From Pseudomonadota bacterium (GTDB lineage: Bacteria; Pseudomonadota; Gammaproteobacteria; Burkholderiales; Rhodocyclaceae): a stretch of 64,000 nt of DNA. A program made the position numbers and the translations under genes. Within the stretch, counting starts at the first letter, position 1. Each line of letters begins with the position of its first letter. The stretch spans positions 1 through 64,000 of the forward strand of contig JAFEDI010000078.1 in assembly GCA_018241725.1 (NCBI GenBank), read 5' to 3'. The notes under the pieces are model-generated. The model saw only the letters and a program-made list of their open reading frames with translations, made no database searches and was not told the origin of the DNA. Positions 50,834 through 59,900 of the stretch are shown here, piece by piece.

Positions 50834-52630
50834 ATGAACACCCATTCCGTCCACGAGACCGGCATTCTGCCGCCTTCGAGTTCCGTAGCACCGGATCTAC
50901 TCCCCGCCATTCCGGAAACGCTTCCGCCGGGCTATCGCCTCCCCGACGACTGCACCGATCCTGACCTGATCCAGCGTTACATTGCCGCGCAGATGGGGCG
51001 TACGGTGGAAACCTGCCTAGAGATCGGCCGTGGGCTGATTGCGCTCAAGACAACATGCGCGCATGGAGAGTTCTTGAATCGGCTGCGGGAGTTGGGTATC
51101 AATCAGGGTGTGTCATCACGCTTCATAGCTGCTTTCCGCAGGTTCTCAAATGTCGCGACGTCGCGACATTTGGCCACCGTGGGTAAGCAGTCGAAGCTCT
51201 TCGAACTGCTGCCGCTGGATGATGAACAGATCGAAGAACTTGCCGTACAAGGGCAGACCGGACCGCTGGTCTTGAGCGAGATTCCGTCCATGACGGTCAA
51301 GGCTGTGCGCGAGACGGTTCGGAAGATCCGGGAAGAGCGTAAACAGGTCAGTGATGCTCTCCTGGACGACAAGCGTCAGCAGCTTGTGGGTGCGTCTCTT
51401 CACAAGAAGAAATGTCTCGTTGACGAGACATTTGACAGAGCAGAGGAAGCTCTCCAGCCCGGTGACCGCATCGAAAGCCACCTCGCCCGCCGCCCTGGCA
51501 CCGTGGTCAAGGTCTACCCCGACGGTAGCGCCTGCGTATGCTGGGATGAAGGCGAACCGCAACCCGAGGGCATGGGGCATGAGCGGGTTCCTCGGCAGTT
51601 CCTGATACGGGTTTCCGCCCAGCCTGAGGCTACCGAGACCCCGGCGCCTGACGTAACCGATCCGGACGGACAGGCGCCGCTCCAGTGCGACCTTCTGGTC
51701 CGTGCCTTTCCCGCGTTCCGCGTCGATGATCGCGTGGAACACCTGGTCAGCGGCCGGCAAGGTCGCGTGCACAGCATCGTCTGCAATGTCGGCGTTGTCG
51801 CCGTCTGCTTCGACGGCGATGAAGGTGGCCCGGCGCTCTGCATGTCCGGAGAACTCGAACTGGTGGAGCCCTTGCCGGACTCCCTGCGGGTCCATGAGCC
51901 GCAACCCGGCGGCGGCACTGGGCCTGACGGATTGGAGCACATCCGCCGCGTCGATACCACGCTGCGCGTCCACTTTGGCGGGCGGATGTTTGACGTATCG
52001 CAGGACGGCGTCCAGGTCGGCGATGCGGTGTTCTGCCGGGCGGATGACAACGGGCCGTTCATTTACGTGAGGCGGGCGTGGGCAGCGCAACCCGAATTCA
52101 TCGCACCGCTCGTTCGTCACAATGATGGGCCATCGGCTTGCCTGGATGGACAGCGGTCAAATCGCCCTGGCTTGAGCGTGGGCGACCGGGTGGCGCACCG
52201 CGAGGACGGCGCGCTCGGCTACGTGCATAGCCTTCCCGGCGGTGCCGCCGTGCGGGTGGTTTGGGACAGCGGAACGGCCAACCGGCCGAGCTTGTGCCTG
52301 GAGGAGGAGATTGAACGGACGGGTGAGCCGCCCGCCGCCATGGCCCTGGGTGGAACAGCGGAACCGCGCTCTGGCAGCTCGCAGCCGGGCGATAGCGAAA
52401 CAGCCGAGGCGTGCAACCTCGAAACCGTGCAACTGAACCATCGCCGGGCCTATCTGCTTGAGCGAATGCGGGTTGTGCTACGCCATGCCGATGCCCTGGA
52501 GATGAACGCGATTGACGATGCCCTGGAGGCGCTGGTCAATGACGTCCAGTCGGGCCGCTACGTTCCCGGTCTTGTCGCGGACGACTACGAGCTGACCCGC
52601 CGGTTCTGGATCGAAGGGGGTGTGAAATGA
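50834..52630 (+). CDS. DUF3102 protein with three SH3/KOW-like repeats
   Basis: 598 residues. Residues about 48-190 match DUF3102 (CLEIGRGLIALKTTCAHGEFLNRLRELGINQGVSSRFIAAFRRFSN), a helical family common in mobile elements and resembling ParB/KfrA-type DNA-binding modules. Three repeats of GDRVxH...G.V..I...V.V.WD...P..CL..E lie at 209-262, 297-346 and 448-496. The C-terminal 530-598 is helical. Two perfect palindromes of the element's repeat family lie inside the coding sequence (codons 105-113 and 193-200). ATG at 50834 has GGAG at good distance. DNA binding is inferred. Confidence 0.8.
   Translation: MNTHSVHETGILPPSSSVAPDLLPAIPETLPPGYRLPDDCTDPDLIQRYIAAQMGRTVETCLEIGRGLIALKTTCAHGEFLNRLRELGINQGVSSRFIAAFRRFSNVATSRHLATVGKQSKLFELLPLDDEQIEELAVQGQTGPLVLSEIPSMTVKAVRETVRKIREERKQVSDALLDDKRQQLVGASLHKKKCLVDETFDRAEEALQPGDRIESHLARRPGTVVKVYPDGSACVCWDEGEPQPEGMGHERVPRQFLIRVSAQPEATETPAPDVTDPDGQAPLQCDLLVRAFPAFRVDDRVEHLVSGRQGRVHSIVCNVGVVAVCFDGDEGGPALCMSGELELVEPLPDSLRVHEPQPGGGTGPDGLEHIRRVDTTLRVHFGGRMFDVSQDGVQVGDAVFCRADDNGPFIYVRRAWAAQPEFIAPLVRHNDGPSACLDGQRSNRPGLSVGDRVAHREDGALGYVHSLPGGAAVRVVWDSGTANRPSLCLEEEIERTGEPPAAMALGGTAEPRSGSSQPGDSETAEACNLETVQLNHRRAYLLERMRVVLRHADALEMNAIDDALEALVNDVQSGRYVPGLVADDYELTRRFWIEGGVK
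51147..51172. repeat. Palindrome P6, inside the DUF3102 gene
   Basis: Perfect 26-bp palindrome; half is CAAATGTCGCGAC. Encodes part of SNVATSRHL. Confidence 0.85.
51410..51433. repeat. Palindrome P7, inside the DUF3102 gene
   Basis: Arms AAATGTCTCGT and ACGAGACATTT pair perfectly around a TG centre. Encodes part of KCLVDETF. Confidence 0.85.
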
Positions 52631-53145
52631 ACACCCGTAACCACGACAATCCGGCCATGACGGATCCGCAGGGATGGGATGCCGCCGCGGCGCTGATCGG
52701 TGCCGAGGAGGATGCCCTGTGGGATAAGTGCAATGAGCTGGACGCGGCCCTGACGCGAACCCGCGCCCTGCTGCGCTCGATTTCCTGCCTGATTCTCGAG
52801 AGTGACTTCCGGGTCGATGACGTGATTGAACTGGTGGAGTGCGCGAAGGAGACCCTGGAAGCGAAGGGAGAGGAACCGCTCGACTTCGTGATGGATTTTC
52901 GGCGCAACACCCAGAAAGCCATTTACGACCATCTGTTTCCCAAGCCGCAGAGCGCACCTGTGGCAGCTCCGGAAGATACGGCCGATCTGGCGCAGCAGCA
53001 GGAGGCCATCCAGGCCGATATCACCAAGTTGCTTACCGAGGCCGTCCGGCCCTATTGGACGAAAGCCGACAGCGTTGGCGAGAACAAGCCCGTGGAGCGT
53101 GCAGCGAAGCGCAAATCGAAGGCCGGAAAGAAGGAGGTGCACTGA
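52627..53145 (+). CDS. Unknown 172-residue protein
   Basis: Helical, acidic N-terminal two-thirds (ALIGAEEDALWDKCNELDAALTRTRALLRSISCLILE...) and a basic Lys/Arg-rich tail ending KSKAGKKEVH. No family recognised. Its ATG overlaps the stop of the DUF3102 gene (ATGA), and its own stop overlaps the next start (TGATG), so the three genes are coupled. Confidence 0.7.
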   Translation: MNTRNHDNPAMTDPQGWDAAAALIGAEEDALWDKCNELDAALTRTRALLRSISCLILESDFRVDDVIELVECAKETLEAKGEEPLDFVMDFRRNTQKAIYDHLFPKPQSAPVAAPEDTADLAQQQEAIQADITKLLTEAVRPYWTKADSVGENKPVERAAKRKSKAGKKEVH

Positions 53146-53369
53146 TGGACCACGGACAAGCGTTGCGCCTTGCTTTCCTTCGGCGCCAGGCGCGGCGGAG
53201 CAAGGCCGCGAGAGTGGTTGGCTGGCTGGGGAGTGCCTACCGGGCCTGCCGGAGCCCGCGAAAGCCGGACCCGCTCGCCGGGCTGGAGGTTGGCCTGGTA
53301 GATAAGGACGGGCTTCCGTGCCTGGCCTTCAGGATCGGTGCTTCGGTCAGATCCGCCCCCCGACCTTAG
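53145..53369 (+). CDS. Small basic protein of unknown function
   Basis: 74 residues, Arg-rich (LRLAFLRRQARRSKAARVVGWLGSAYRACRSPRKPDPLAGLEVG). The start overlaps the preceding stop. Translational coupling and the terminator 33 bases downstream support a real gene at the end of this operon; no function is suggested. Confidence 0.55.
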   Translation: MDHGQALRLAFLRRQARRSKAARVVGWLGSAYRACRSPRKPDPLAGLEVGLVDKDGLPCLAFRIGASVRSAPRP

Positions 53370-53401
53370 CCGATGATGGTATCCGCCGACCTTCATCACT
53401 G

Positions 53402-53426
53402 AACCGCCTGCAATGGGCGGTTTTTT
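53402..53426 (+). terminator. Terminator ending the early operon
   Basis: AACCGCC / GGCGGTT (53402-53408 and 53416-53422) followed by TTTTTT. Confidence 0.85.
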
Positions 53427-53663
53427 ATTGCCCGCTTCCGATCTGCTGCCGGTCTGTCCAAATGGGCATCAAGGGGCGGCGCTGTGCAGGCCTGCAGACC
53501 CGTCCCAAACGCTCCCTATTCGTCCCAAAAACAAAATACGTGCATCGGTGCGAAGTTCATTTTTTTTGCAATGGTGAGCCTCGTGGGTGTTACAGGTTGC
53601 TCGCCCACTCTGAACGCGAAGTGCTGCATAGGCTACGTCCAAAGATTTCTTGTGGTTTGTTAT

Positions 53664-53683
53664 TAATTGAATTGGTTCAATTA
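53664..53683. promoter_or_regulatory. Candidate operator before the Mor-family gene
   Basis: Perfect 8-bp inverted repeat TAATTGAA / TTCAATTA with a four-base centre in an A/T-rich zone, 62 bases before the activator gene. Confidence 0.5.
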
Positions 53684-53744
53684 GTTTTCGCGTAAAAAAA
53701 TGGGAAATTGAACAGACTCATTGGGTTTTTGGAAGGATCGGATT

Positions 53745-54146
53745 ATGCCCAAAAAGCGTGATGGGGGAGACTTCATTGTCGAGTTCACGGAAAGCGTGAA
53801 GAGATTCATGGTTGATTCTGGAGTCTCAGAATCTGTCGCAGATTTTGTGTCTGTCGAAATGGCCAATTTCATATGTAAGGAGTGGGGCGGTTCGCAGCCA
53901 TACATACCCGTGAAGTTGCATGCGCAGAAGGACGAATGCTGCGCGAAGATTTATGACGACTTCTACTTCAAAAAGAAGACTCTTCACGAGATTTCCTCTG
54001 AATACAGAATATGCCATCGAGTGATCCGCAAATATCTAAATGCGGAGGGCTTGAGGCGCCAAGAGCAACGACGTATCGAAGACGCCGCAAGGAAGGAAGA
54101 ATCTCAAAGAGCTAATTGGCAGCGCTGGAAAAAGGAAAATTGTTGA
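53745..54146 (+). CDS. Mor/C-family transcription activator
   Basis: 133 residues. Residues about 25-110 match the Mor family of Mu: the dimerisation part (FVSVEMANFICKEWGGSQPYIPVK) and the helix-turn-helix (AKIYDDFYFKKKTLHEISSEYRICHRVIRKYL). Mor and C switch on middle and late transcription in Mu. Here it directly precedes the capsid gene, overlapping it (TGATG), so it probably activates its own structural operon. ATG at 53745 follows GGAAGGA; a TTG at 53721 is possible. Base composition is more A/T-rich than its neighbours. Confidence 0.82.
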   Translation: MPKKRDGGDFIVEFTESVKRFMVDSGVSESVADFVSVEMANFICKEWGGSQPYIPVKLHAQKDECCAKIYDDFYFKKKTLHEISSEYRICHRVIRKYLNAEGLRRQEQRRIEDAARKEESQRANWQRWKKENC

Positions 54147-55108
54147 TGATGAGTCCATCTGAAATCCGCTTGAAGCAGAGCCCGGTCCTCAGCAGCCTTC
54201 TGCTTGGGATGGGGCAAGGGAGCTTCATCGCGGAGCGTGTTTTTCCGCGTCTCCCGCAAGCGTTGTCCGGCGTCACGCTCGCCCAGTTGGGTGACGAGCG
54301 TTTCCGCAAGTACAACTTGCGCCGTGCGCCTGGCACGCCGACCAAGCGGGTCAGCATCAAGTACGAAGGGAAGGTCTATACGGTGAATGAAAGCGCCGTG
54401 GAGATTCCGATTCCCCGCGAGCTGATCCGTGAGGCGGATGAATCGCGCAAGCTGAATGTTTCCAACCACCTGGATATTTCGCGGATAGCGGTCATGACGG
54501 CCCATGACATCCTACTCATGGATTACGAGCTGGACGCCGCAGCCTTGGCGACCAATCCAGCGTCCTACGCGTCCGGACATGTCGTCGATCTGGCCGGTGT
54601 GACCAAGTGGGGTACGGACACCGGTACGCCGGTCAGTGATATTGAGGCCGCCGGTAATCTGATCCGCAAGAAGACAGGACGCCGCCCCAATCAACTGACC
54701 CTTTCCGCCGATGCATTTACGGCCATTCGCCGGAGCCTCGATATTCAGAGCTACCTGCCGGATAGCCAACTCGGCCGGGCGAGCATTGAGGATCTGAAAA
54801 GGATTCTGCAACTGGATGAAGTCCAGGTCGGCGATGCGGTTTGGAAAGATGAAACCGACACCACCCGTGACGTCTGGGGGAACAACGCCGTTCTCTCCTA
54901 CGCCCCACAGGTAAGCGCCAATGGGGAGGCCGACATCTCGCTGGCTGCACCGGCCTTTGGCTTTACCAGCGTCATCGAAGGGCATCCCTACATGGAGCCG
55001 CCTTACTACTCCCCTGGGGAGAAGTCGTGGATGTTCGGGGCGACCTACGAGCGGCAAGCCAATATCGCATTTGATACCGCGGCCGTTCTCTTTCGCAATC
55101 CGCTGTAA
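54146..55108 (+). CDS. Phage major capsid protein
   Basis: 320 residues with HK97-fold type sequence: FRKYNLRRAPGTPTKRVSIKYEGKVYTVNESAVEIPIPRELIREADE, the ALATNPASYASGHVVDLAGVTKW strand-loop, and the C-terminal AAPAFGFTSVIEGHPYMEPPYY. It resembles coat proteins of Mu-like and related prophages. Start at 54146 or the ATG three bases later. First structural gene; no portal gene precedes it. Confidence 0.85.
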   Translation: MMSPSEIRLKQSPVLSSLLLGMGQGSFIAERVFPRLPQALSGVTLAQLGDERFRKYNLRRAPGTPTKRVSIKYEGKVYTVNESAVEIPIPRELIREADESRKLNVSNHLDISRIAVMTAHDILLMDYELDAAALATNPASYASGHVVDLAGVTKWGTDTGTPVSDIEAAGNLIRKKTGRRPNQLTLSADAFTAIRRSLDIQSYLPDSQLGRASIEDLKRILQLDEVQVGDAVWKDETDTTRDVWGNNAVLSYAPQVSANGEADISLAAPAFGFTSVIEGHPYMEPPYYSPGEKSWMFGATYERQANIAFDTAAVLFRNPL

Positions 55109-55146
55109 CTGGGATTCGCGACCAATCCAAATCTTGGAGAATTGAT

Positions 55147-55893
55147 ATGGCTGAACAGATCGAAGTTGGAAGCGCGCTCAAGGTATTGAACGAGCACCAG
55201 GCTAAAGCCCAGGAGCTGCGGGAGCGCTTGGAACACGTGAGCGGCGCGGCGGCAACGTGGCGTGAGTCCCTGGCCGACTACCAGCGTGCAACCCCCGATC
55301 TTGCCGCACTGGAAAAGGCGGAATCGGATGCCTTGGCCGCTGTTGCCTTGGGCGAGGTGGAGCAGGAAACTGCCGACCGTGCATCCAGCCTGCTGGCCGA
55401 GGGCCGGCGCCTGGCGGGGGAACTCGGGCCGAAGATCAAGACGGCGCACAGCACCATCGCCGGTCTGGAACGCAAAGGTGAGGAGATCCGCGCAACTCTG
55501 GCGCAATTCGAGACGGCGCGAGCCTCAAAGCTGAAGGCCTTCCTGGTCGAGGAGATGGAGGCGGAGGCAGCCCGTTACGTGACCGCCGCAGCTGCCTTGA
55601 TCCGGCACCATTCGCGCATTCGCGCGTTGGGCCGCTTGGCTCAGAAGGCCGGACTCGCGACCCAACTGACAGGCGCGGACTTGAAGCTGGTGATTGGCCG
55701 CATGGAGTCGCTGAAGGCCTTCGCCGGGCAGCAGTCCAACCCCCACAAATCGTTCTTGATGTTCGAGGGCGGTATCACTGGGCAGGATCAGACCAAGAGC
55801 CAGGCGGCCGAACGCGACGAGCGCCAGCGCTTGACGGCCGAACTGGGTATCGAGTTCGAGTCCGAACTGCAACCTGCCGGCGAAGGAGTCTGA
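55147..55893 (+). CDS. Coiled-coil phage protein
   Basis: 248 residues, predicted mostly helical with long heptad-like stretches (EHQAKAQELRERLEHVSGAAATWRESLADYQRATPDLAALEKAESDALAA). It lies between capsid and protease-like genes. Position and shape suggest a scaffolding or head-completion role; no family is assigned. Confidence 0.7.
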   Translation: MAEQIEVGSALKVLNEHQAKAQELRERLEHVSGAAATWRESLADYQRATPDLAALEKAESDALAAVALGEVEQETADRASSLLAEGRRLAGELGPKIKTAHSTIAGLERKGEEIRATLAQFETARASKLKAFLVEEMEAEAARYVTAAAALIRHHSRIRALGRLAQKAGLATQLTGADLKLVIGRMESLKAFAGQQSNPHKSFLMFEGGITGQDQTKSQAAERDERQRLTAELGIEFESELQPAGEGV

Positions 55894-55894
55894 C

Positions 55895-56605
55895 GTGAAC
55901 CTCTCCGATCAAGAGCTCCACGCCAAAGCGCAGAGCTATGCCCGTGAGAACCGCGTGAGCTACGCGGAAGCCCTATCGGCCGTGGTCGTGAGCTTCTCCA
56001 GCACGCAGGTTCAACCTATGACCGCTGCTTACAGCGAAGGCGGTTTGTCGGATGCGGAAATTGACCAGCGCGCCAAGGTATATGCCCGTGAGCACAGCGT
56101 GAGCTACGCCGAGGCGCTGACGCAGGTTTGCACGATAACGACTTGCTTTCGGGAAGGTGGAGCCATCGTGGCTTTCAGTGAAGCTGCTCAGATTGTTGAA
56201 GGGCAGTGGATCGACATCTTTCGCGCCGGAGAGCACATCGATGATTCCGGTGTATCTCATCGTTTTAGCCAAGCGGATGTCGCTGGTATGGCGGCGTTTT
56301 ACAACCCTGCTCTTCGTGAGGCGCCGTTGGTAATTGGACACCCGGAAACGGATGGCCCAGCGCATGGCTGGGTGGCCGGACTTCGGGCTACACCCGATGG
56401 CATGTTGCAGATGAAACCCAGCCAGGTGGAGGCGCGCTTTGCGGAGCAACTGAGAGCCGGGCGTTTCAAGAAGCGCAGCGCGGCGTTCTATCCGCCGAAC
56501 CATCCGGGCAATCCGTCCCCTGGTAAGTGGTACTTGCGGCATGTGGGTTTCTTGGGTGCTCAGCCGCCCGCCGTGGCCGGCCTTCGGGATCTGGCGTTTT
56601 CCTGA
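55895..56605 (+). CDS. Capsid protease-like protein
   Basis: 236 residues. The C-terminal two-thirds (DIFRAGEHIDDSGVSHRFSQADVAGMAAFYNPALREAPLVIGHPETDGPAHGWVAGL...FKKRSAAFYPPN...YLRHVGFLGAQPPAVAGLRDLAF) match the phage prohead protease-like family found near capsid genes, with the conserved GHP and KKRSAAFY. The N terminus has two copies of a motif (SYARENRVSYAEALSAVV and YAREHSVSYAEALTQV). It follows, rather than precedes, the capsid gene, unlike most phages. Confidence 0.75.
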   Translation: MNLSDQELHAKAQSYARENRVSYAEALSAVVVSFSSTQVQPMTAAYSEGGLSDAEIDQRAKVYAREHSVSYAEALTQVCTITTCFREGGAIVAFSEAAQIVEGQWIDIFRAGEHIDDSGVSHRFSQADVAGMAAFYNPALREAPLVIGHPETDGPAHGWVAGLRATPDGMLQMKPSQVEARFAEQLRAGRFKKRSAAFYPPNHPGNPSPGKWYLRHVGFLGAQPPAVAGLRDLAFS

Positions 56606-56607
56606 TT

Positions 56608-56635
56608 GACCGCCGGCGGGATGCCGGCTTTTTTA
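56608..56635 (+). terminator. Hairpin between head and tail genes
   Basis: GCCGGC / GCCGGC with a short loop followed by TTTTTT, just after the protease-like gene. Could limit read-through from head genes into the tape measure gene. Confidence 0.6.
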
Positions 56636-56647
56636 CATGGAACCGAG

Positions 56648-56917
56648 ATGAGCAAGATTCAAGAGGCGCTCGAAGCTGCCAAAGCGGCGTTGACGGCGCG
56701 GCCGCGCCTGGTTGTGACGGTCAATGATTTGAACATGGCGCAGGCGGACTTCAACCCCTATGCGACGGAATTGGCGATGATCGAAAGAGCGCTGATTGAA
56801 GTTTCCTACCTCGATGTCGGGCTGCGCAGCCTGCTGGCTGAAAAGGCGGCGAGTCTTGCCGAGGCGGAGCGAGATCCGATTGACGTGACGGTTGCCAAGG
56901 GCGCGGGGGCTGTATGA
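56648..56917 (+). CDS. Small phage protein
   Basis: 89 residues, helical (KIQEALEAAKAALTARPRL... LAMIERALIEVSYLDVGLRSLLAEKAASLAEAERDP). ATG at 56648 follows GAACCGAG. Its stop overlaps the tape measure start by four bases. Location suggests a tail assembly chaperone or head-tail protein; unproven. Confidence 0.65.
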   Translation: MSKIQEALEAAKAALTARPRLVVTVNDLNMAQADFNPYATELAMIERALIEVSYLDVGLRSLLAEKAASLAEAERDPIDVTVAKGAGAV

Positions 56918-59900
56918 GTGGAGAAATCCGGGCGAAGGTCATCATTGATGGCGACCCCAAGGGCCTGCGCACGGCGCTGGCCCAGTCCGAGGCCGACCTG
57001 GCCAAGTTGGACGCCACCGGCCGTAAGGTGCAGATCCTGGAAGGCGCCATCCAGAACGCCAAGGATGCCCGCGCCGCCATGCTGGAAGCGCGGACCTCTG
57101 CCCAGACCCTAGACGAGCAGCTCGCATCCGCCAAGGGCGCCGGCGCTGGGAAGGAAGCGATCAAGCTGCTCGAGCAGGCGGTGAAGTCAGCCAACGCCGA
57201 GGTGAAGGCGTCGGAAACCGCTTGGGAGCAGTCGCGCCAGAAACTGGATGCGGCACGGTCAGCAGCATCCGCCGCCGGTGTCGATACCCGCAACCTGGCG
57301 TCCGAGCAGTCCCGCCTGAAGGCGGAAACGGAAGCTGCCGCCGCAGCGGTGCAGCGCAGTGCGCAGGCGCTGGAGGATGCAGCGCGGGCCAGCCAGGAAA
57401 AGCTCGCCCAAGATCGGGCCGCCGCAGCCGAAGAGCAGCGCCTGGCACAGATCGTCGAAATGAACACGACGCGGCAGCGCCTGGCTGCGCAGGAACTGCT
57501 TGAGGCCGAGCGAAAGGCCTATGCGGAGGCCGAAACGGCTTCAGCTCGCGCTACTGCGGCACGTGAGGCCGAGGCGCGAGCCGTCGAAGCCTTTGCAGCT
57601 CGGACCAAGAAGGCGCTGTCCGATTCGTTCTCTGCTGTCGGCATTCGAGGCAGTGCAGAGATCCAGGCGGAAATCCTCAACATTCAGCAATCACTGCTGA
57701 AACTGGGTGCCAGCGCCAAGATATCCGGTGCCGATTTTGATAGGGCCTTTGCTGAGGCAAAAACTCGGATTGCTGCGCTGGAAGCTGAAATGAACGGCGT
57801 GGTTCCGGCCATTGATCGTGTTGGAACTGGCGCCAAAGGCTTGAAGGGGGATTTCGCGGCACTCGCTGGGCAGTTTGCCGGTATCGCGATCGCAATGCAG
57901 GCGGGTCAAGCCTTCATCACGGCAAACAGCCAGATGGAAAGCCTGTCGCGCACCCTCAAGCAGCTGACAGGTGATAGCACCAAGGCGGCCGCTGAGCTGG
58001 AATATATCCGTGGCGCCGCCAACCGGATGGGGCTGGACGTCTTGGAAGCGTCCAAGAGCTACACCCAGTTGCTGGCGGCGACCAAGGGAACGGCGCTGGA
58101 AGGCGACAGCGCCAGGAAGGTGTTTGAGGCGGTCGCCGGTGCGATGGCCAGCCTCGGCAAGAGCAGTGCCGAGACAAACAATGCCCTGATGGCCGTGAAT
58201 CAGATGGCCAGCAAGGGCACGGTGCAGATGGAGGAGCTGAAAGGCCAACTGGGCGAAGCTCTGCCGGGCGCCTTGAAGGCGGCGGCGGATGGCGCCGGCC
58301 TGACCGTCTCCGAGATGAGCAAGATGATCGAAAGCGGTGAGGTTCTCGCGGAAGATCTGCTGCCAGCGCTGGCCAAAGGGCTCACCGAGATGTACGGCGT
58401 TGGCAAGACCAACAATGACACCTTTGTCGCCAGTTGGGCACGCCTCAAGAACACGGTCACTGACACGCTGCAGGTGATCGGCGATAGCGGCGTGTTCAAG
58501 GTTCTGACTCAGACGGTAAGCGGCGCGACGCAGGCCTTGGGCGTCTTTACCGTAGGTGCGGAAGCGTCGGCAAAGAAGATTGGCGTGATGGCCGCCGCCA
58601 TTGCCAACGGGGACTTTGGTCTAAAAGGGTTTTCAGATCGGGCGAAGCAGGCGCTGGGTGAAATCGACATCCAGACGGAAAAAAGCCTGCAAAAGATCAC
58701 TCAGGCGAGCTCGGGGGCCAGCACGGGGATCGCAGGGGCCGGAAAGGCCGCTGAGGATGCCGGAAAAAAGGCCGCAGATTCATCCAGCGGATGGCTTGCG
58801 GCTGAAAATGCGTATTCGCAGGTCGAACAGGCCAGCAAAAAGCAGATTGACCGCCTGAAGACTTTGCAGGACGCCGCGGACTCAGGCGGGGCGGCCATGA
58901 AGGCCTTCGCGGACGTCTTCGGCACCCAGGTTGAAAAGCTCACTGCCGCGACACAGGCCGCCAAGGCCCATGAGGATGCCAGCCGGGCACTGGCGGACCA
59001 GGTTAAGGCCGATCTGGAGATTGCCAAGGCCAAGCTGGTCTCCCTGGAGCAAGAGCGCGACGCCAATGGGAAACTGACCGACGCGAAGGAAAAGCTGCGG
59101 GAGAAACTGCAAGACACCATTCTTACCAAGCAGGCAGAGGCCGATAAGACGGAACAGGCCACCGCTGCGGCCCATTCGGCGACCCTGCAGGCGGAAGCCG
59201 CCACCGCAGTCTTTGCGGACCATGCCAAACAGGTCTACGCGCTGCGTGACGCTTGGCAGGCTGCGGAAGCCGAGTACCAACGTTTGTCCGTCTTGAACAG
59301 CCAAGGCGTCAGTGTCTCCAAAGAGCTGAAGGCGGCCGACGAAGCACGTGCCAAAGCGCTGCTCCTGTACCGGGATGCGCTCTCCGATGCGACGGCCGCC
59401 GCTGAACGCCATGTTGCAGCTGAGAAGAGCGCAGCCAGCATTCAACAATCTGCGCTGCAGAACGACCTATACCGGGCGAACACCATCCTGGAGGTCGCGA
59501 AGCAACGGGGCAATGAAAAGGAGATAGCCCAAGCTCAGATTGCTGTCTGGCGCATTGAATTGGAGATCAACGAAGCGCAGGCACTCGCCTCCAGGAAGGA
59601 GGCCGAGGCCATGGAGCTGGTAGCCAAGGCGAAGCGCGCCGAACTGGAGGCTTCCGGCGGGCTGACGGAGGCGAAGAAGGCCGAACTGGCGCTGGCGGAT
59701 GCCAACGTGAAGGCCAAACAGTTGGAGGCCGAAAAGTACGACCTGGTGGCCGACCGCATGCGGAAGCTGTCATACGAAACCAACGAGCTGAAATCGAGCT
59801 TCGGCGACCTATCATCTTCCGCCGACCAGGCCGCCGCATCAGCGGACCGTGCTGCCGCCAGTTACGACGGGCTGGCTTCGTCCATCCGTTCCGCCGGCCA

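Larger units (their letters stand above)
53370..53744. other. Region between early and late modules of the element
   Basis: 375 bases. Holds an intrinsic terminator at 53402-53426, then a sharply A/T-rich stretch (about 53560-53745) with the inverted repeat TAATTGAA-TTGG-TTCAATTA at 53664-53683. A 31-codon frame at 53571-53666 lacks a ribosome-binding site and is not called. A promoter for the Mor-family gene is expected here. Confidence 0.55.

Noticed and set aside
50643-50964. Overlapping open frames across the C4-like region
   Set aside because: Their peptides mirror the folded RNA and run into the DUF3102 start; such frames are often annotated in ash/C4 regions but are better explained by the RNA.
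53571-53666. 31-codon frame with a lipobox-like GVTGC
   Set aside because: No ribosome-binding site, poor downstream sequence and an A/T-rich regulatory context.
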